DNA of 60,641 nt, from the NCBI GenBank assembly GCA_950054195.1, contig CATLPG010000014.1, positions 1-60,641 of the forward strand, written 5' to 3'. Positions within the stretch are counted from its first letter, which is position 1; every line of letters begins with the position of its first letter. The notes under the pieces are model-generated. The model worked only from the letters and a program-made list of their open reading frames with translations, was not told where the DNA came from and ran no database searches. Source of the DNA: an uncultured Saccharospirillaceae bacterium. Lineage in GTDB: Bacteria; Bacteroidota; Bacteroidia; Flavobacteriales_D; CAJJDF01. Below are positions 53,514 to 60,641 of the stretch, piece after piece. The position numbers and the translations under genes were made by a program.

Positions 53514-54416
53514 TTAATTTTTAAGAATAGAAGTGATAGATCCTATGATAGTATCGGGGTGTTGAATGTTAAACCATTTAACATCCTGATTTTTTTTGAA
53601 CCAAGTAAGCTGTCTTTTTGCAAATTGGCGGGTATGCTGTTTAATTAACTCAATAGCTTTTTCCAAAGAAGTATTACCATCAAAATAACTAAAAAGCTCT
53701 TTGTACCCTACTGTATTTAGTGCGTTTAGATGACGATGGGGATAAAGGCTTTTAGCTTCGTTTAAAAGACCGTCTTGCATCATAATGTCAACACGTTTAT
53801 TTATTCTGTCATAGATGATTTCTCTATCAGCTGTTAGTCCAACTGTAAGTGTTTTAAATGAGCGTGCTGCTTTTTCATTTTGTAAAAAACTTGAATATGG
53901 CTTTCCTGTATGTATGCACACTTCTAAAGCTCTAACAATCCGTTGAGGATTATGAATATCCATGTTTTTATACTGTACAGGATCTAGCTCTTTTAATTGA
54001 TTTTGTAGTTTTTCAATGCCATCTTTTTCGAGTTGTTGGTTAAGTTCGTTCCTAATAGATAGACTTGAAGGTATATCATCAATACCATCAGTAAGTGCTT
54101 TGATATATAAGCCAGAACCTCCAACACAAATTACTACGTTATGGGATTTAAATAATTCATCTAAGAGATTGATTGCCTCTTTTTCAAAAGTTCCTGCGGT
54201 ATAGGCTTCATGAATTGATTTATGACCAATAAAATGATGTTTTGCTTGTGCTAATTCATCTTTTGTTGGTTTAGCAGTACCAATAGACATTTCCTTAAAG
54301 AATTGCCTAGAATCAGCTGAAACAATTTCTGTATTAAAATGCTGAGCTAATTGGATGGCTAAGCTGGTTTTTCCAATAGCGGTTGGGCCTACAACACAAA
54401 TGAGTGTTTTTTCCAA
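53514..54416 (-). CDS. miaA: tRNA dimethylallyltransferase
   Basis: A 300-aa enzyme adding dimethylallyl to A37 of tRNAs reading UNN codons. P-loop CVVGPTAIGKTSLAIQL, SADSRQFFKEMSIGTAKPT, GGSGLYIKALTDGIDDIP, NPQRIVRALEV and TRQFAKRQLTWFKKNQDVKW are all present. The start is TTG at 54416, abutting the ftsE stop (TAG then TTG, no gap), so translation is probably coupled to ftsE. Confidence 0.95.
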   Translation of the reverse strand: MEKTLICVVGPTAIGKTSLAIQLAQHFNTEIVSADSRQFFKEMSIGTAKPTKDELAQAKHHFIGHKSIHEAYTAGTFEKEAINLLDELFKSHNVVICVGGSGLYIKALTDGIDDIPSSLSIRNELNQQLEKDGIEKLQNQLKELDPVQYKNMDIHNPQRIVRALEVCIHTGKPYSSFLQNEKAARSFKTLTVGLTADREIIYDRINKRVDIMMQDGLLNEAKSLYPHRHLNALNTVGYKELFSYFDGNTSLEKAIELIKQHTRQFAKRQLTWFKKNQDVKWFNIQHPDTIIGSITSILKN

Positions 54417-55100
54417 CTAAATAGTGATTTTAAGTTCGTTTATTTGTCCATCTGCACACTTCAATATTTTAGAAGGGAAACGCTCAATTAAACGATAGTC
54501 ATGTGTGGCCATTATGATTCCCACATTTTCTTCTTTTAAAGAAAAGATTAGCTGCATAATTTCATCAGCAGTTTCAGGGTCAAGATTACCTGTTGGCTCA
54601 TCGGCTAAAATAAGATCAGGATTATTAAGGAATGCTCTAGCAATCGCCACACGTTGCTGCTCTCCTCCAGAGAGCTGATGAGGCATTTTGTAGTTTTTAT
54701 TAGATAAGCCCACAAGGGATAATACCTTTTCTATTTGAGCATTAATTTCCTTTTTACCCTTCCAACCAGTTGCTTTAAGTACAAATCTTAAATTATCTTC
54801 TACTGATCGATCACCGAGTAATTGAAAATCTTGAAAGATTATACCAATTTTTCGTCTTAAAAATGGAACCTCTTTCTTTTTAAGTGTTGTTAAGTTATGA
54901 CCAACTACAGTACCTGAGCCACTATGCATCATAATATCACCATACAATACTCGTAACAAGCTACTTTTTCCACTTCCAGTTTTTCCAATCAAATAAATGA
55001 AATCACCTTTATTTACTTGAACATTAACGTTGCTAAGAACAACTTGTTCTTTATGGCGAATGGTACCTTCGGCTATTGTTATGACATGGTTGTTTTCCAT
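54417..55100 (-). CDS. ftsE: Cell-division ABC ATPase FtsE
   Basis: A 227-aa ABC ATPase. Walker [18 protein letters not shown]-loop [10 protein letters not shown], signature [15 protein letters not shown], Walker [16 protein letters not shown] and switch His in MATHDY. The FtsE-type tail and the small size fit. FtsEX regulates peptidoglycan hydrolases at the septum. ftsX is not adjacent. A LolD-like transporter ATPase is an alternative, but FtsE is the usual annotation in Bacteroidota. Confidence 0.85.
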   Translation of the reverse strand: MENNHVITIAEGTIRHKEQVVLSNVNVQVNKGDFIYLIGKTGSGKSSLLRVLYGDIMMHSGSGTVVGHNLTTLKKKEVPFLRRKIGIIFQDFQLLGDRSVEDNLRFVLKATGWKGKKEINAQIEKVLSLVGLSNKNYKMPHQLSGGEQQRVAIARAFLNNPDLILADEPTGNLDPETADEIMQLIFSLKEENVGIIMATHDYRLIERFPSKILKCADGQINELKITI

Positions 55101-55123
55101 ATTGTGAAGATAATAAATTAATA

Positions 55124-55150
55124 AAAAAAGGCTACCGTTTAGGTAGCCTT
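55124..55150 (-). terminator. Intrinsic terminator for the minus-strand cargo gene
   Basis: AAGGCTACC (55128-55136), GTTTA loop, GGTAGCCTT (55142-55150). On the minus strand the stem runs into a T-run. It separates the T9SS cargo gene from ftsE. Confidence 0.85.
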
Positions 55151-55178
55151 AATCAAAAAATGATAAATAATTATGTGA

Positions 55179-56174
55179 TTATTGAATAATAACCCTTTCG
55201 GTTAGTTTTCTTCCATTATTTAACACACAGGTAACAAAGTAAATGCCTTTGTCTAAATTGTTAATATCTAGATTGTTCATTGAAGACATCATCATTTTAT
55301 TTTTGACAACCTGTCCGTTTGTGTTAGTAATAGTTACTGAGTTAATGTTGTCATTTGAAGTAATAGAAATGTTTCCTGTAGATGGATTTGGATAGATAGA
55401 AATTAGACCCTCTGATTGAATTTCATTAACGTTAGCGAAAGCATTATTAAATAAAATTCCCTTTACTCCACAAGTAAGTGAATTAGGTGCAACTCCTACT
55501 ACAGTACCTGTTGTAGATAACGTGTACGAACTATCGCCAGCAACCATAAGAAAGTCATTTGTATTAGCTTGGTATAGAATTGTATGTCCGTAGTTCTGTA
55601 ATTGTTGAGATAGGCCTACCTTAGTTGTTGCTAATGTATTTAGATTGATGGTTTGAAGTGTGTCTCTACCAGTTAATCGATACATTAAGTCATCAGTTGT
55701 ATTATAAGCTAATGCTTCCCCATCAGCTTGCTCAACAGTTGGCTCTAGATCTATAACTGAAGTCATTGTTTTAGTTGTTAAATTAACACTATACAATACA
55801 CTTGGAGTATTAGAACCATCACCTGAGATAGCATAACAATCTCCTTGATCAGTAAACGCAATACTAGCGATCCTGTCACTAAGTGACATAACATAGCTAG
55901 CTGTTCCATTAGTTAGGTTAAGTTCTGCTAAATTAAAAACACCAGCACCTCTATTAACTGCAATATAGGTTTTATTGTCTACAGGATTTTCAGCTAACGA
56001 TGTAACTCCGTTAAAAGATCCGCTATCAAGAGATATAGGCATTCTGTTCAAGATTACACCATCAGTAATTCTCAATGTATATAATGAGTCATAGCAAGGT
56101 GATACTGTGTGGTACTGAGCTGTAAATGTACCTAAAGATAGTAACGATAAGATAGAGAGTAATACTTTTTTCAT
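55179..56174 (-). CDS. Secreted propeller-like protein with type IX sorting domain
   Basis: 331 aa. Signal peptide MKKVLLSILSLLSLGTFTA|Q. A repeat-rich beta region (~20-245; TSLAENPVDNKTYIAVNRGA, IASIAFTDQGDCYAISGDGS, ALAYNTTDDLMYRLTGRDTL) looks like a beta-propeller. The type A sorting domain reads ISIYPNPSTGNISI, then DINNLDKGIYFVTCVLNNGR ending VIIQ. Exported through T9SS; ligand unknown. It is a single-gene unit ending at the hairpin just downstream. Confidence 0.88.
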   Translation of the reverse strand: MKKVLLSILSLLSLGTFTAQYHTVSPCYDSLYTLRITDGVILNRMPISLDSGSFNGVTSLAENPVDNKTYIAVNRGAGVFNLAELNLTNGTASYVMSLSDRIASIAFTDQGDCYAISGDGSNTPSVLYSVNLTTKTMTSVIDLEPTVEQADGEALAYNTTDDLMYRLTGRDTLQTINLNTLATTKVGLSQQLQNYGHTILYQANTNDFLMVAGDSSYTLSTTGTVVGVAPNSLTCGVKGILFNNAFANVNEIQSEGLISIYPNPSTGNISITSNDNINSVTITNTNGQVVKNKMMMSSMNNLDINNLDKGIYFVTCVLNNGRKLTERVIIQ

Positions 56175-56258
56175 GTAATTAATATTTAATAGTTAATACT
56201 TTAAATTTACATGAAAAAGAAATTCTTCAAAAGAAAAATCGTAGAATATAATTAAAAG

Positions 56259-56822
56259 TTACTTCAATCGCTCTTTATATTCACCAGTACGTGTATCAAC
56301 CTTAATTTTATCACCAATATTGATAAATAAAGGAACTCTAATTTCTGCTCCAGTGGCAATTGTAGCAGGTTTTAAAGTATTAGTTGCCGTATCTCCTTTT
56401 ATTCCTGGTTCTGTATAAGTTACTTCGGTATCAATGTAAGGCTGTAACTCAACAGTTAAAGGTGTTTCATCTTCTGCGTTGAAAACGATAGTTGCATTGT
56501 CGCCATCAGATAAAAACTGTGGATTATCAATAAAATTCTCTTGAATCATTATTTGCTCGTAGGTATCGTTATTCATAAAATGAAACCCTTGATCATCTTT
56601 GTATAAAAATTGATAGCTTCTAGTTTCTACACGAACATCTTCAATTTTATGACCAGCAGAGAATGTATTATCAATTACTTTTCCAGTTGTTAAGCTTTTT
56701 AGTTTTGTTCGAACAAAAGCAGGACCTTTACCTGGTTTTACATGTTGAAAATCAATAATCTTGAATAGATCACTTTTGAATTTAATACATAATCCATTTC
56801 TAATATCAGAAGTGTTTGCCAT
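56259..56822 (-). CDS. efp: Elongation factor P
   Basis: A 187-aa three-domain EF-P that relieves ribosome stalling at polyproline. N-terminal domain with the modifiable Lys (K32) in FQHVKPGKGPAFVRTKLKSL, then TFSAGHKIEDVRVETR, the OB domain FIDNPQFLSDGDNATIVF and the C-terminal KVDTRTGEYKERL. Lengths and motifs are standard. The small lipoprotein gene ends 3 bases upstream of the efp start, so they are likely co-transcribed. Confidence 0.97.
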   Translation of the reverse strand: MANTSDIRNGLCIKFKSDLFKIIDFQHVKPGKGPAFVRTKLKSLTTGKVIDNTFSAGHKIEDVRVETRSYQFLYKDDQGFHFMNNDTYEQIMIQENFIDNPQFLSDGDNATIVFNAEDETPLTVELQPYIDTEVTYTEPGIKGDTATNTLKPATIATGAEIRVPLFINIGDKIKVDTRTGEYKERLK

Positions 56823-56825
56823 AAT

Positions 56826-57209
56826 TTATTTCGTGTAGATATTTACGAATATAGTACTATCGTCTTGTTTGTGCAAAAGATATTCTTTGTTGTCATCTTT
56901 CCAAAAATCAACAGAATTGTTGCTTGATGCTTCTCCAAATTGATTGGTAAACCATTTTTTAATGTCAAGGTAAACACTGTCATTTTTTTGATAAATGTAG
57001 AGGTATGTGTTAACGATTTTATCACTCTTTTCACGTTGCTTTAAAGTAAAAGAATATGCCTTTTGAGCATGAAATATTTTATTAGTTGAAGTATCCTTCA
57101 ACAGAAATACATCTACTAGAGGAGATAAATAATGGATTGTTTCTTTTTTTATTTCTGATTTGCAGCTAAAAAGAAAACCAACTAATATGATTATTAATGC
57201 TCTATGCAA
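56826..57209 (-). CDS. Small lipoprotein, unknown function
   Basis: 127 aa from a TTG start at 57209, overlapping the end of the MazG-like gene by 8 bases. Lipoprotein signal (RALIIILVGFLFSC, Cys at residue 16), then a mostly beta-like hydrophilic domain (HAQKAYSFTLKQREKSDKIV, FWKDDNKEYLLHKQDDSTIF). No recognised family. Placement between a MazG-like gene and efp suggests a shared transcript but not a shared function. Confidence 0.65.
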   Translation of the reverse strand: MHRALIIILVGFLFSCKSEIKKETIHYLSPLVDVFLLKDTSTNKIFHAQKAYSFTLKQREKSDKIVNTYLYIYQKNDSVYLDIKKWFTNQFGEASSNNSVDFWKDDNKEYLLHKQDDSTIFVNIYTK

Positions 57210-57525
57210 GTTTAGGATTGTTATGATGCCTATCGCTATCTCTATTTGTTTTTTTATCCAAGTTTTTTTGTAGTGCTTGTGTTAAATCAATTCCTGTTTG
57301 GTTAGCTATACAAATTAATACAAATAGGACGTCTGCTAATTCATCTGCTAAGTTTTTGTTATCACTTTTTTTGCTTGATTGTTCACCATATTCGCGAGCA
57401 ATAATACGAGCAACCTCACCAACTTCTTCGGTTAAAATTGCCATGTTGGTTAACTCATTAAAATATCTTACGCCATGCGTTTTTATCCACTCATCTACTA
57501 GTTGTTGTGCGTTGCTTATTGTCAT
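57202..57525 (-). CDS. MazG-like nucleotide pyrophosphohydrolase
   Basis: A 107-aa all-alpha NTP pyrophosphohydrolase of the MazG-like superfamily. The metal-binding motif pair is LTEEVGEVARIIAREYGEQ (EExxE) and LADELADVLFVLICIAN (ExxD). It likely hydrolyses non-canonical or surplus (d)NTPs. It overlaps both neighbours (4 bases with the methyltransferase, 8 with the lipoprotein). Confidence 0.93.
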   Translation of the reverse strand: MTISNAQQLVDEWIKTHGVRYFNELTNMAILTEEVGEVARIIAREYGEQSSKKSDNKNLADELADVLFVLICIANQTGIDLTQALQKNLDKKTNRDSDRHHNNPKLA

Positions 57526-58229
57526 TTTGCAAATTCGTTTAGTAATATACCCGTAGCTATTGCTACATTAAGTGATTCGGCTTTTCCATATGATGGAATT
57601 TTTATTAGATGTTGAATAAAAGGAATAAGTTCTTCTGATATTCCATGGGATTCTGATCCCATAACTAAGGTGCTTGATTCTAATTTTGTATTGTACCCAA
57701 TAGCTTCACCATCTAAAGAAGCTCCATAAACATTCTTTCTATCTTTTAGAAAATCTATTAAATCAGTATAGACAATAGGAATATGGAACAGTGACCCCTT
57801 AGCGGCTTGAACTACCTTAGGGTTATAACAGTCTACCGTTTGAGAAGAGCAGATTATTTGATCAACACCAAACCAATCAGCTGTTCTAATAATTGTTCCT
57901 AGATTTCCAGGGTCGTTAATTGTATCGAGTACTAGGGTTAGTCTGGCATTAGTTTTAGGGGTGAAATTTTTAATCTTAACCATTGCTAAAACCCCTTCGG
58001 ATTGCTTTAAAGAGCTGATTTGAGACAATTGCTTTTTGCTAATTGTAACATGGTTAATAGGCAAATCAACTTCTTCAGTAGAATATAGTTCTTCTATTGT
58101 GAAATCTGAATGAATTAAATCCAATACATTCTTTTTTCCTTCAACCGTAAATAGACCATATTCTTTTCTTGTCTTTTTTTGCTGAAGAGAACGAATAAGT
58201 TTTATTTGGTTTTTTGTAATTTCAGACAT
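57522..58229 (-). CDS. SpoU/TrmH-family RNA 2'-O-methyltransferase
   Basis: A 235-aa SPOUT enzyme. An N-terminal substrate-binding domain (KNQIKLIRSLQQKKTRKEYG, FTVEGKKNVLDLIHS) precedes the knot domain with its three motifs (LVLDTINDPGNLGTIIRTAD, VMGSESHGISEELI, IPSYGKAESLNVAIATGILL). It methylates a 2'-OH in rRNA or tRNA using AdoMet; the exact target is open. It heads a minus-strand run (methyltransferase, MazG-like, lipoprotein, efp) divergent from tamL. Confidence 0.93.
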   Translation of the reverse strand: MSEITKNQIKLIRSLQQKKTRKEYGLFTVEGKKNVLDLIHSDFTIEELYSTEEVDLPINHVTISKKQLSQISSLKQSEGVLAMVKIKNFTPKTNARLTLVLDTINDPGNLGTIIRTADWFGVDQIICSSQTVDCYNPKVVQAAKGSLFHIPIVYTDLIDFLKDRKNVYGASLDGEAIGYNTKLESSTLVMGSESHGISEELIPFIQHLIKIPSYGKAESLNVAIATGILLNEFAK

Positions 58230-58268
58230 CTAGAAAAATTGACCAATTAGGCTAAAAGTATAAAAATT

Positions 58269-60587
58269 GTGAGTGATCAACAACTACCAAATCATAATCT
58301 ATCCTTTAATAAGGTTTTGTTGGCTATTTGTTCGCTAGTTATACTTTCTTCTTGTTACACAAGTAAACTAAAAGAAGGCGAATATTTGTTGGAGAAAAAC
58401 ATCATTTTGTTAAATGAAGAAGATGAAGAGATAGATGAAGATGCCCTAAGTGATATAATAAAACAAAAGCCTAATAAAAAAATCTTTGGTTTTGTTAGGT
58501 TTCATTTGCTACTACACAATTCATTTAACAAAGAAAATGTAGCAGCTAGAAAGGAGAAAAAACTTAAGCGAAAGAATAAAAGAATTCGTAAAAAAAATAT
58601 ACGAAGAATAAAAAAAGATAAGGATACTATTCCGTATAAAACACTAAAAGACTTTACCACATTCGGTGAAAAAATGTTATACACTATTGGGGAGCCTCCT
58701 GTTATAGTAGATACGGCAAAGGCAAATCTTACGGCTAAACAAATGAATGTATACCTTATTAAAAAAGGATATTTTGATAATAGTGTGCATGATTCTACAG
58801 TGTTTTACGATAAAAAGTTTCCTTTTAAACGTAAAAGAGCTAGAACTTACTACAAAATTAAGGTAGATGAACCTTATAAAATAAAACGCTTTGAAGTTGT
58901 TTCAAAAGACACTGCTTTATACCATTTTCTTCAACCAAAGTTTGAAGAATTAAATGTTAAAGAGGGGAATGTATTTGATGTTGATAAAATGGAAAAAGAT
59001 CGTGATCAAATAACTGAATACTTACGAAATAATGGATATTACAAATTCAATAAGTCTAGCATGACTTATAAAGTAGATAGTAGTGTTTCTGGTAAATTTG
59101 TTAATATAACGCTGAGGATTGCTAAACCTGACGCTGGAAAAAGAGAAAGTACATCAGAATTTCATGAGACCTATACCATTAGCAAAGTTCAAATTAATTA
59201 CTATCAAGATGAAAACAGTGAAAATGAAAAAAGCTATGTATACGAAGACGTTGACTTTTTTATTAAAGGTGAATTAGATATTAGAACAACTTTATTATAT
59301 AAGCTACTTGCAATCAAGCCAGGAGATTTGTACAGCCGAAAAAGAGAACAACAAACATTTAGAAATTTTACAGGCTTAGGCTTGTTTAAAACTGTTAATA
59401 TTAATTCAAGTGTAGATAAAGATGTAGAAAATGGTCTTGTGTTAACCATAAGTTTGAGAGAAAATAAAAAACAGGAAGTTAGATTCAATACTAGTTTAAC
59501 GAATACCGGTGGGAGTAACATAGGAATTGAAGGAAATATTGTTTATGATCATAAAAACATCTTTAGAGGAGCAGAAAAGTTAACAGTTGCACTTACAGGA
59601 AGATTGGACTATCAATATGTAGGAGGACAGGATGTTAACCCTAATTTTGGAGTAGGGGGTCAAACGTTTTCTAAAATATCGAGTGCTTTTAATACCATTG
59701 AATTTGGTCCAGAGGTAACCTTAACATTACCAAAACTCTTGTTCTTGAGGGCTTATCAATTTGAAAATATAGCCAACCCCAAAACGAAATTTAAAGTTAC
59801 ATCCAATTATCAAAGGAGAATTGGGGATACTACACTTGATTATGAAAGAGGAATTCAAGAATTTATTTATCAATATTCATGGAGTACAAGTAAAAAAATG
59901 TTGCATCAGTTTGATCCTGTTGATTTGAGTGCTATTGAAGTTGTAAAATCAGAAGCCTTTCAAGACAGGATTAATAGTACAAACGACCAACTTTTAGCAG
60001 CAAGCTTTCAAAATCATATTATTTTATCTTCTCGTTATCGATTTACTTATAACGAACTACTTGATAATACAGGAAAGAAGTTTTATAAATATTATTCAGG
60101 AAGTGTTGAAACGGCAGGAAATACCTTAAGAGCATACTCCGAGTTAGTTGATCGTCCGATTGATCCAGAAACAAATAGTTATGAAATTTTAGGTATTCGT
60201 TTTGCACAGTTTGTAAAAACTACACATGATTTTAGGTTGTATTATGAAATTAACGATAAAAACAGTTTTGTAGGAAGAGTGCATACTGGGTTGGGAGTAC
60301 CTTTAGCGAACTTAGACGAGGCATTACCTTTTATTAAAAGTTATTTTGCGGGAGGTACTGATAAAAACAGAGCTTGGAGAGCAAGGGCATTAGGTCCAGG
60401 TTCGTTTAGGGATTCTATTTTATCTTTTGATAAGATTGGAGAAATACTCCTAGAAGGAAATATTGAGTATCGTTTTGACTTTTTAGGATTCCTTGATGCT
60501 GCCTTTTTTGTAGATGCGGGAAATATTTGGTTGATGAATCAAGATACGCTGCGTCCTGGTGCTCAATTTCAACTTGATAAGTTATAC
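58269..60587 (+). CDS. tamL: TamL-like Omp85 (BamA/TamA-family) lipoprotein, 3' end missing
   Basis: Starts at GTG (58269). A lipoprotein signal (VLLAICSLVILSSC, Cys at residue 29) is followed by POTRA-like segments (VDEPYKIKRFEVVSKDTALY, YLRNNGYYKFNKSSMTYKVD, LYKLLAIKPGDLYSRKREQQ) and an Omp85 barrel (TSLTNTGGSNIGIEGNIVYD, IFRGAEKLTVALTG, SYFAGGTDKNRAWRARALGP, AAFFVDAGNIWLMNQ). The lipid anchor distinguishes TamL from BamA. The frame remains open to 60635, but the last ~16 residues after QFQLDKLY do not continue the barrel, so the real C-terminus is lost at the window edge. Confidence 0.88.
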
Positions 60588-60639
60588 CTTGTTCGATGTT
60601 TTCATATCTTACTTTACCAGCAAATTCTGAAATAATTAC
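60562..60639 (-). CDS. rpoC: Fragment of RNA polymerase beta' (RpoC) at a chimeric contig end
   Basis: Read on the minus strand, this stretch encodes VIISEFAGKVRYENIEQG followed by ITYQVEIE. I recognise it as the conserved Bacteroidota RpoC region usually written NAVIISE.GGK..FENV.EGVTY. It overlaps, on the opposite strand, the last TamL codons (60561-60587), and nothing downstream of it belongs to TamL. Most likely the assembly joined two loci through a short shared sequence. Only 26 codons are present. Confidence 0.55.
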
Positions 60640-60641
60640 AC

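Noticed and set aside
60588-60635. Natural C-terminus for TamL
   Set aside because: The last residues do not form the final barrel strands expected of Omp85 proteins, and the complementary strand reads as RpoC.

Overview
This window is AT-rich chromosomal DNA of a Bacteroidota bacterium, most likely a marine member of the Flavobacteriales. Four things point there: a complete type IX secretion / gliding core locus (porP/sprF-like, gldK, gldL, gldM, gldN), three secreted proteins with type IX C-terminal sorting domains, many Cys-lipoproteins and 'AQ'-type signal peptides, and promoters with a TAnnTTTG -7 box and no Shine-Dalgarno sequences. I see no CRISPR array, prophage, insertion sequence or rRNA. 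Coding density is high and almost all genes are chromosomal housekeeping or envelope genes.

Layout. 1-317: contig edge with a partial minus-strand membrane ORF and a leader. 318-2850: fmt and two lipoprotein genes. 2875-5624: a secreted GATase-like protein and a LamG protein made of two almost identical 654-bp repeats. 5680-8037: a CREST/alkaline-ceramidase-like membrane protein, a short KdsD-type isomerase, kdsA and an 80-aa membrane protein. 8044-9934 (minus): a cyclase-family metalloenzyme and dprA. 10060-15386: a TonB-dependent receptor and a propeller sensor kinase. proC follows on the minus strand.

16413-21320 is the most unusual block. It is a compact five-gene operon: an alpha-oxoamine synthase fused to a GNAT-type acyltransferase, a 70-aa protein, a STAS/SEC14-like protein, a soluble PAS/HisKA_3 kinase and a NarL-type regulator. 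It could be a small-molecule or lipid signalling module, with the synthase and a two-component system in one transcript. A 12-bp inverted repeat covers its first start codon.

21317-32456: VanZ-like and J-domain membrane proteins, a coiled-coil lipoprotein, a type IX cargo protein, a PglF/WbpM-type sugar dehydratase, a giant TraB-domain protein and an M1 aminopeptidase. 32617-41030: a peptide transporter, tRNA-Gly(GCC), tRNA-Leu(UAA) and the T9SS locus, closed by a UUCG terminator. 41090-46465: tadA-like and cdd deaminases, pyruvate dehydrogenase E1-alpha and E2 (no E1-beta here), a bacilliredoxin, a TIGR01777 epimerase and a gamma-carbonic-anhydrase-like protein. 46514-52317 (minus): a DUF2254 protein, dps, a three-gene cluster of unknown function and a 41-aa lipoprotein. 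52533-58229: a CAP-domain lipoprotein, miaA, ftsE, a T9SS cargo protein, efp, a small lipoprotein, a MazG-like protein and a SpoU methyltransferase. 58269 to the end: a TamL-like Omp85 lipoprotein.

Two cross-cutting observations. First, non-ATG starts are common: TTG for at least seven genes, and three ORFs appear to begin at ATT. Second, the last ~80 bases read on the minus strand as an RpoC (RNA polymerase beta') fragment. The right end therefore looks chimeric and TamL is truncated there.
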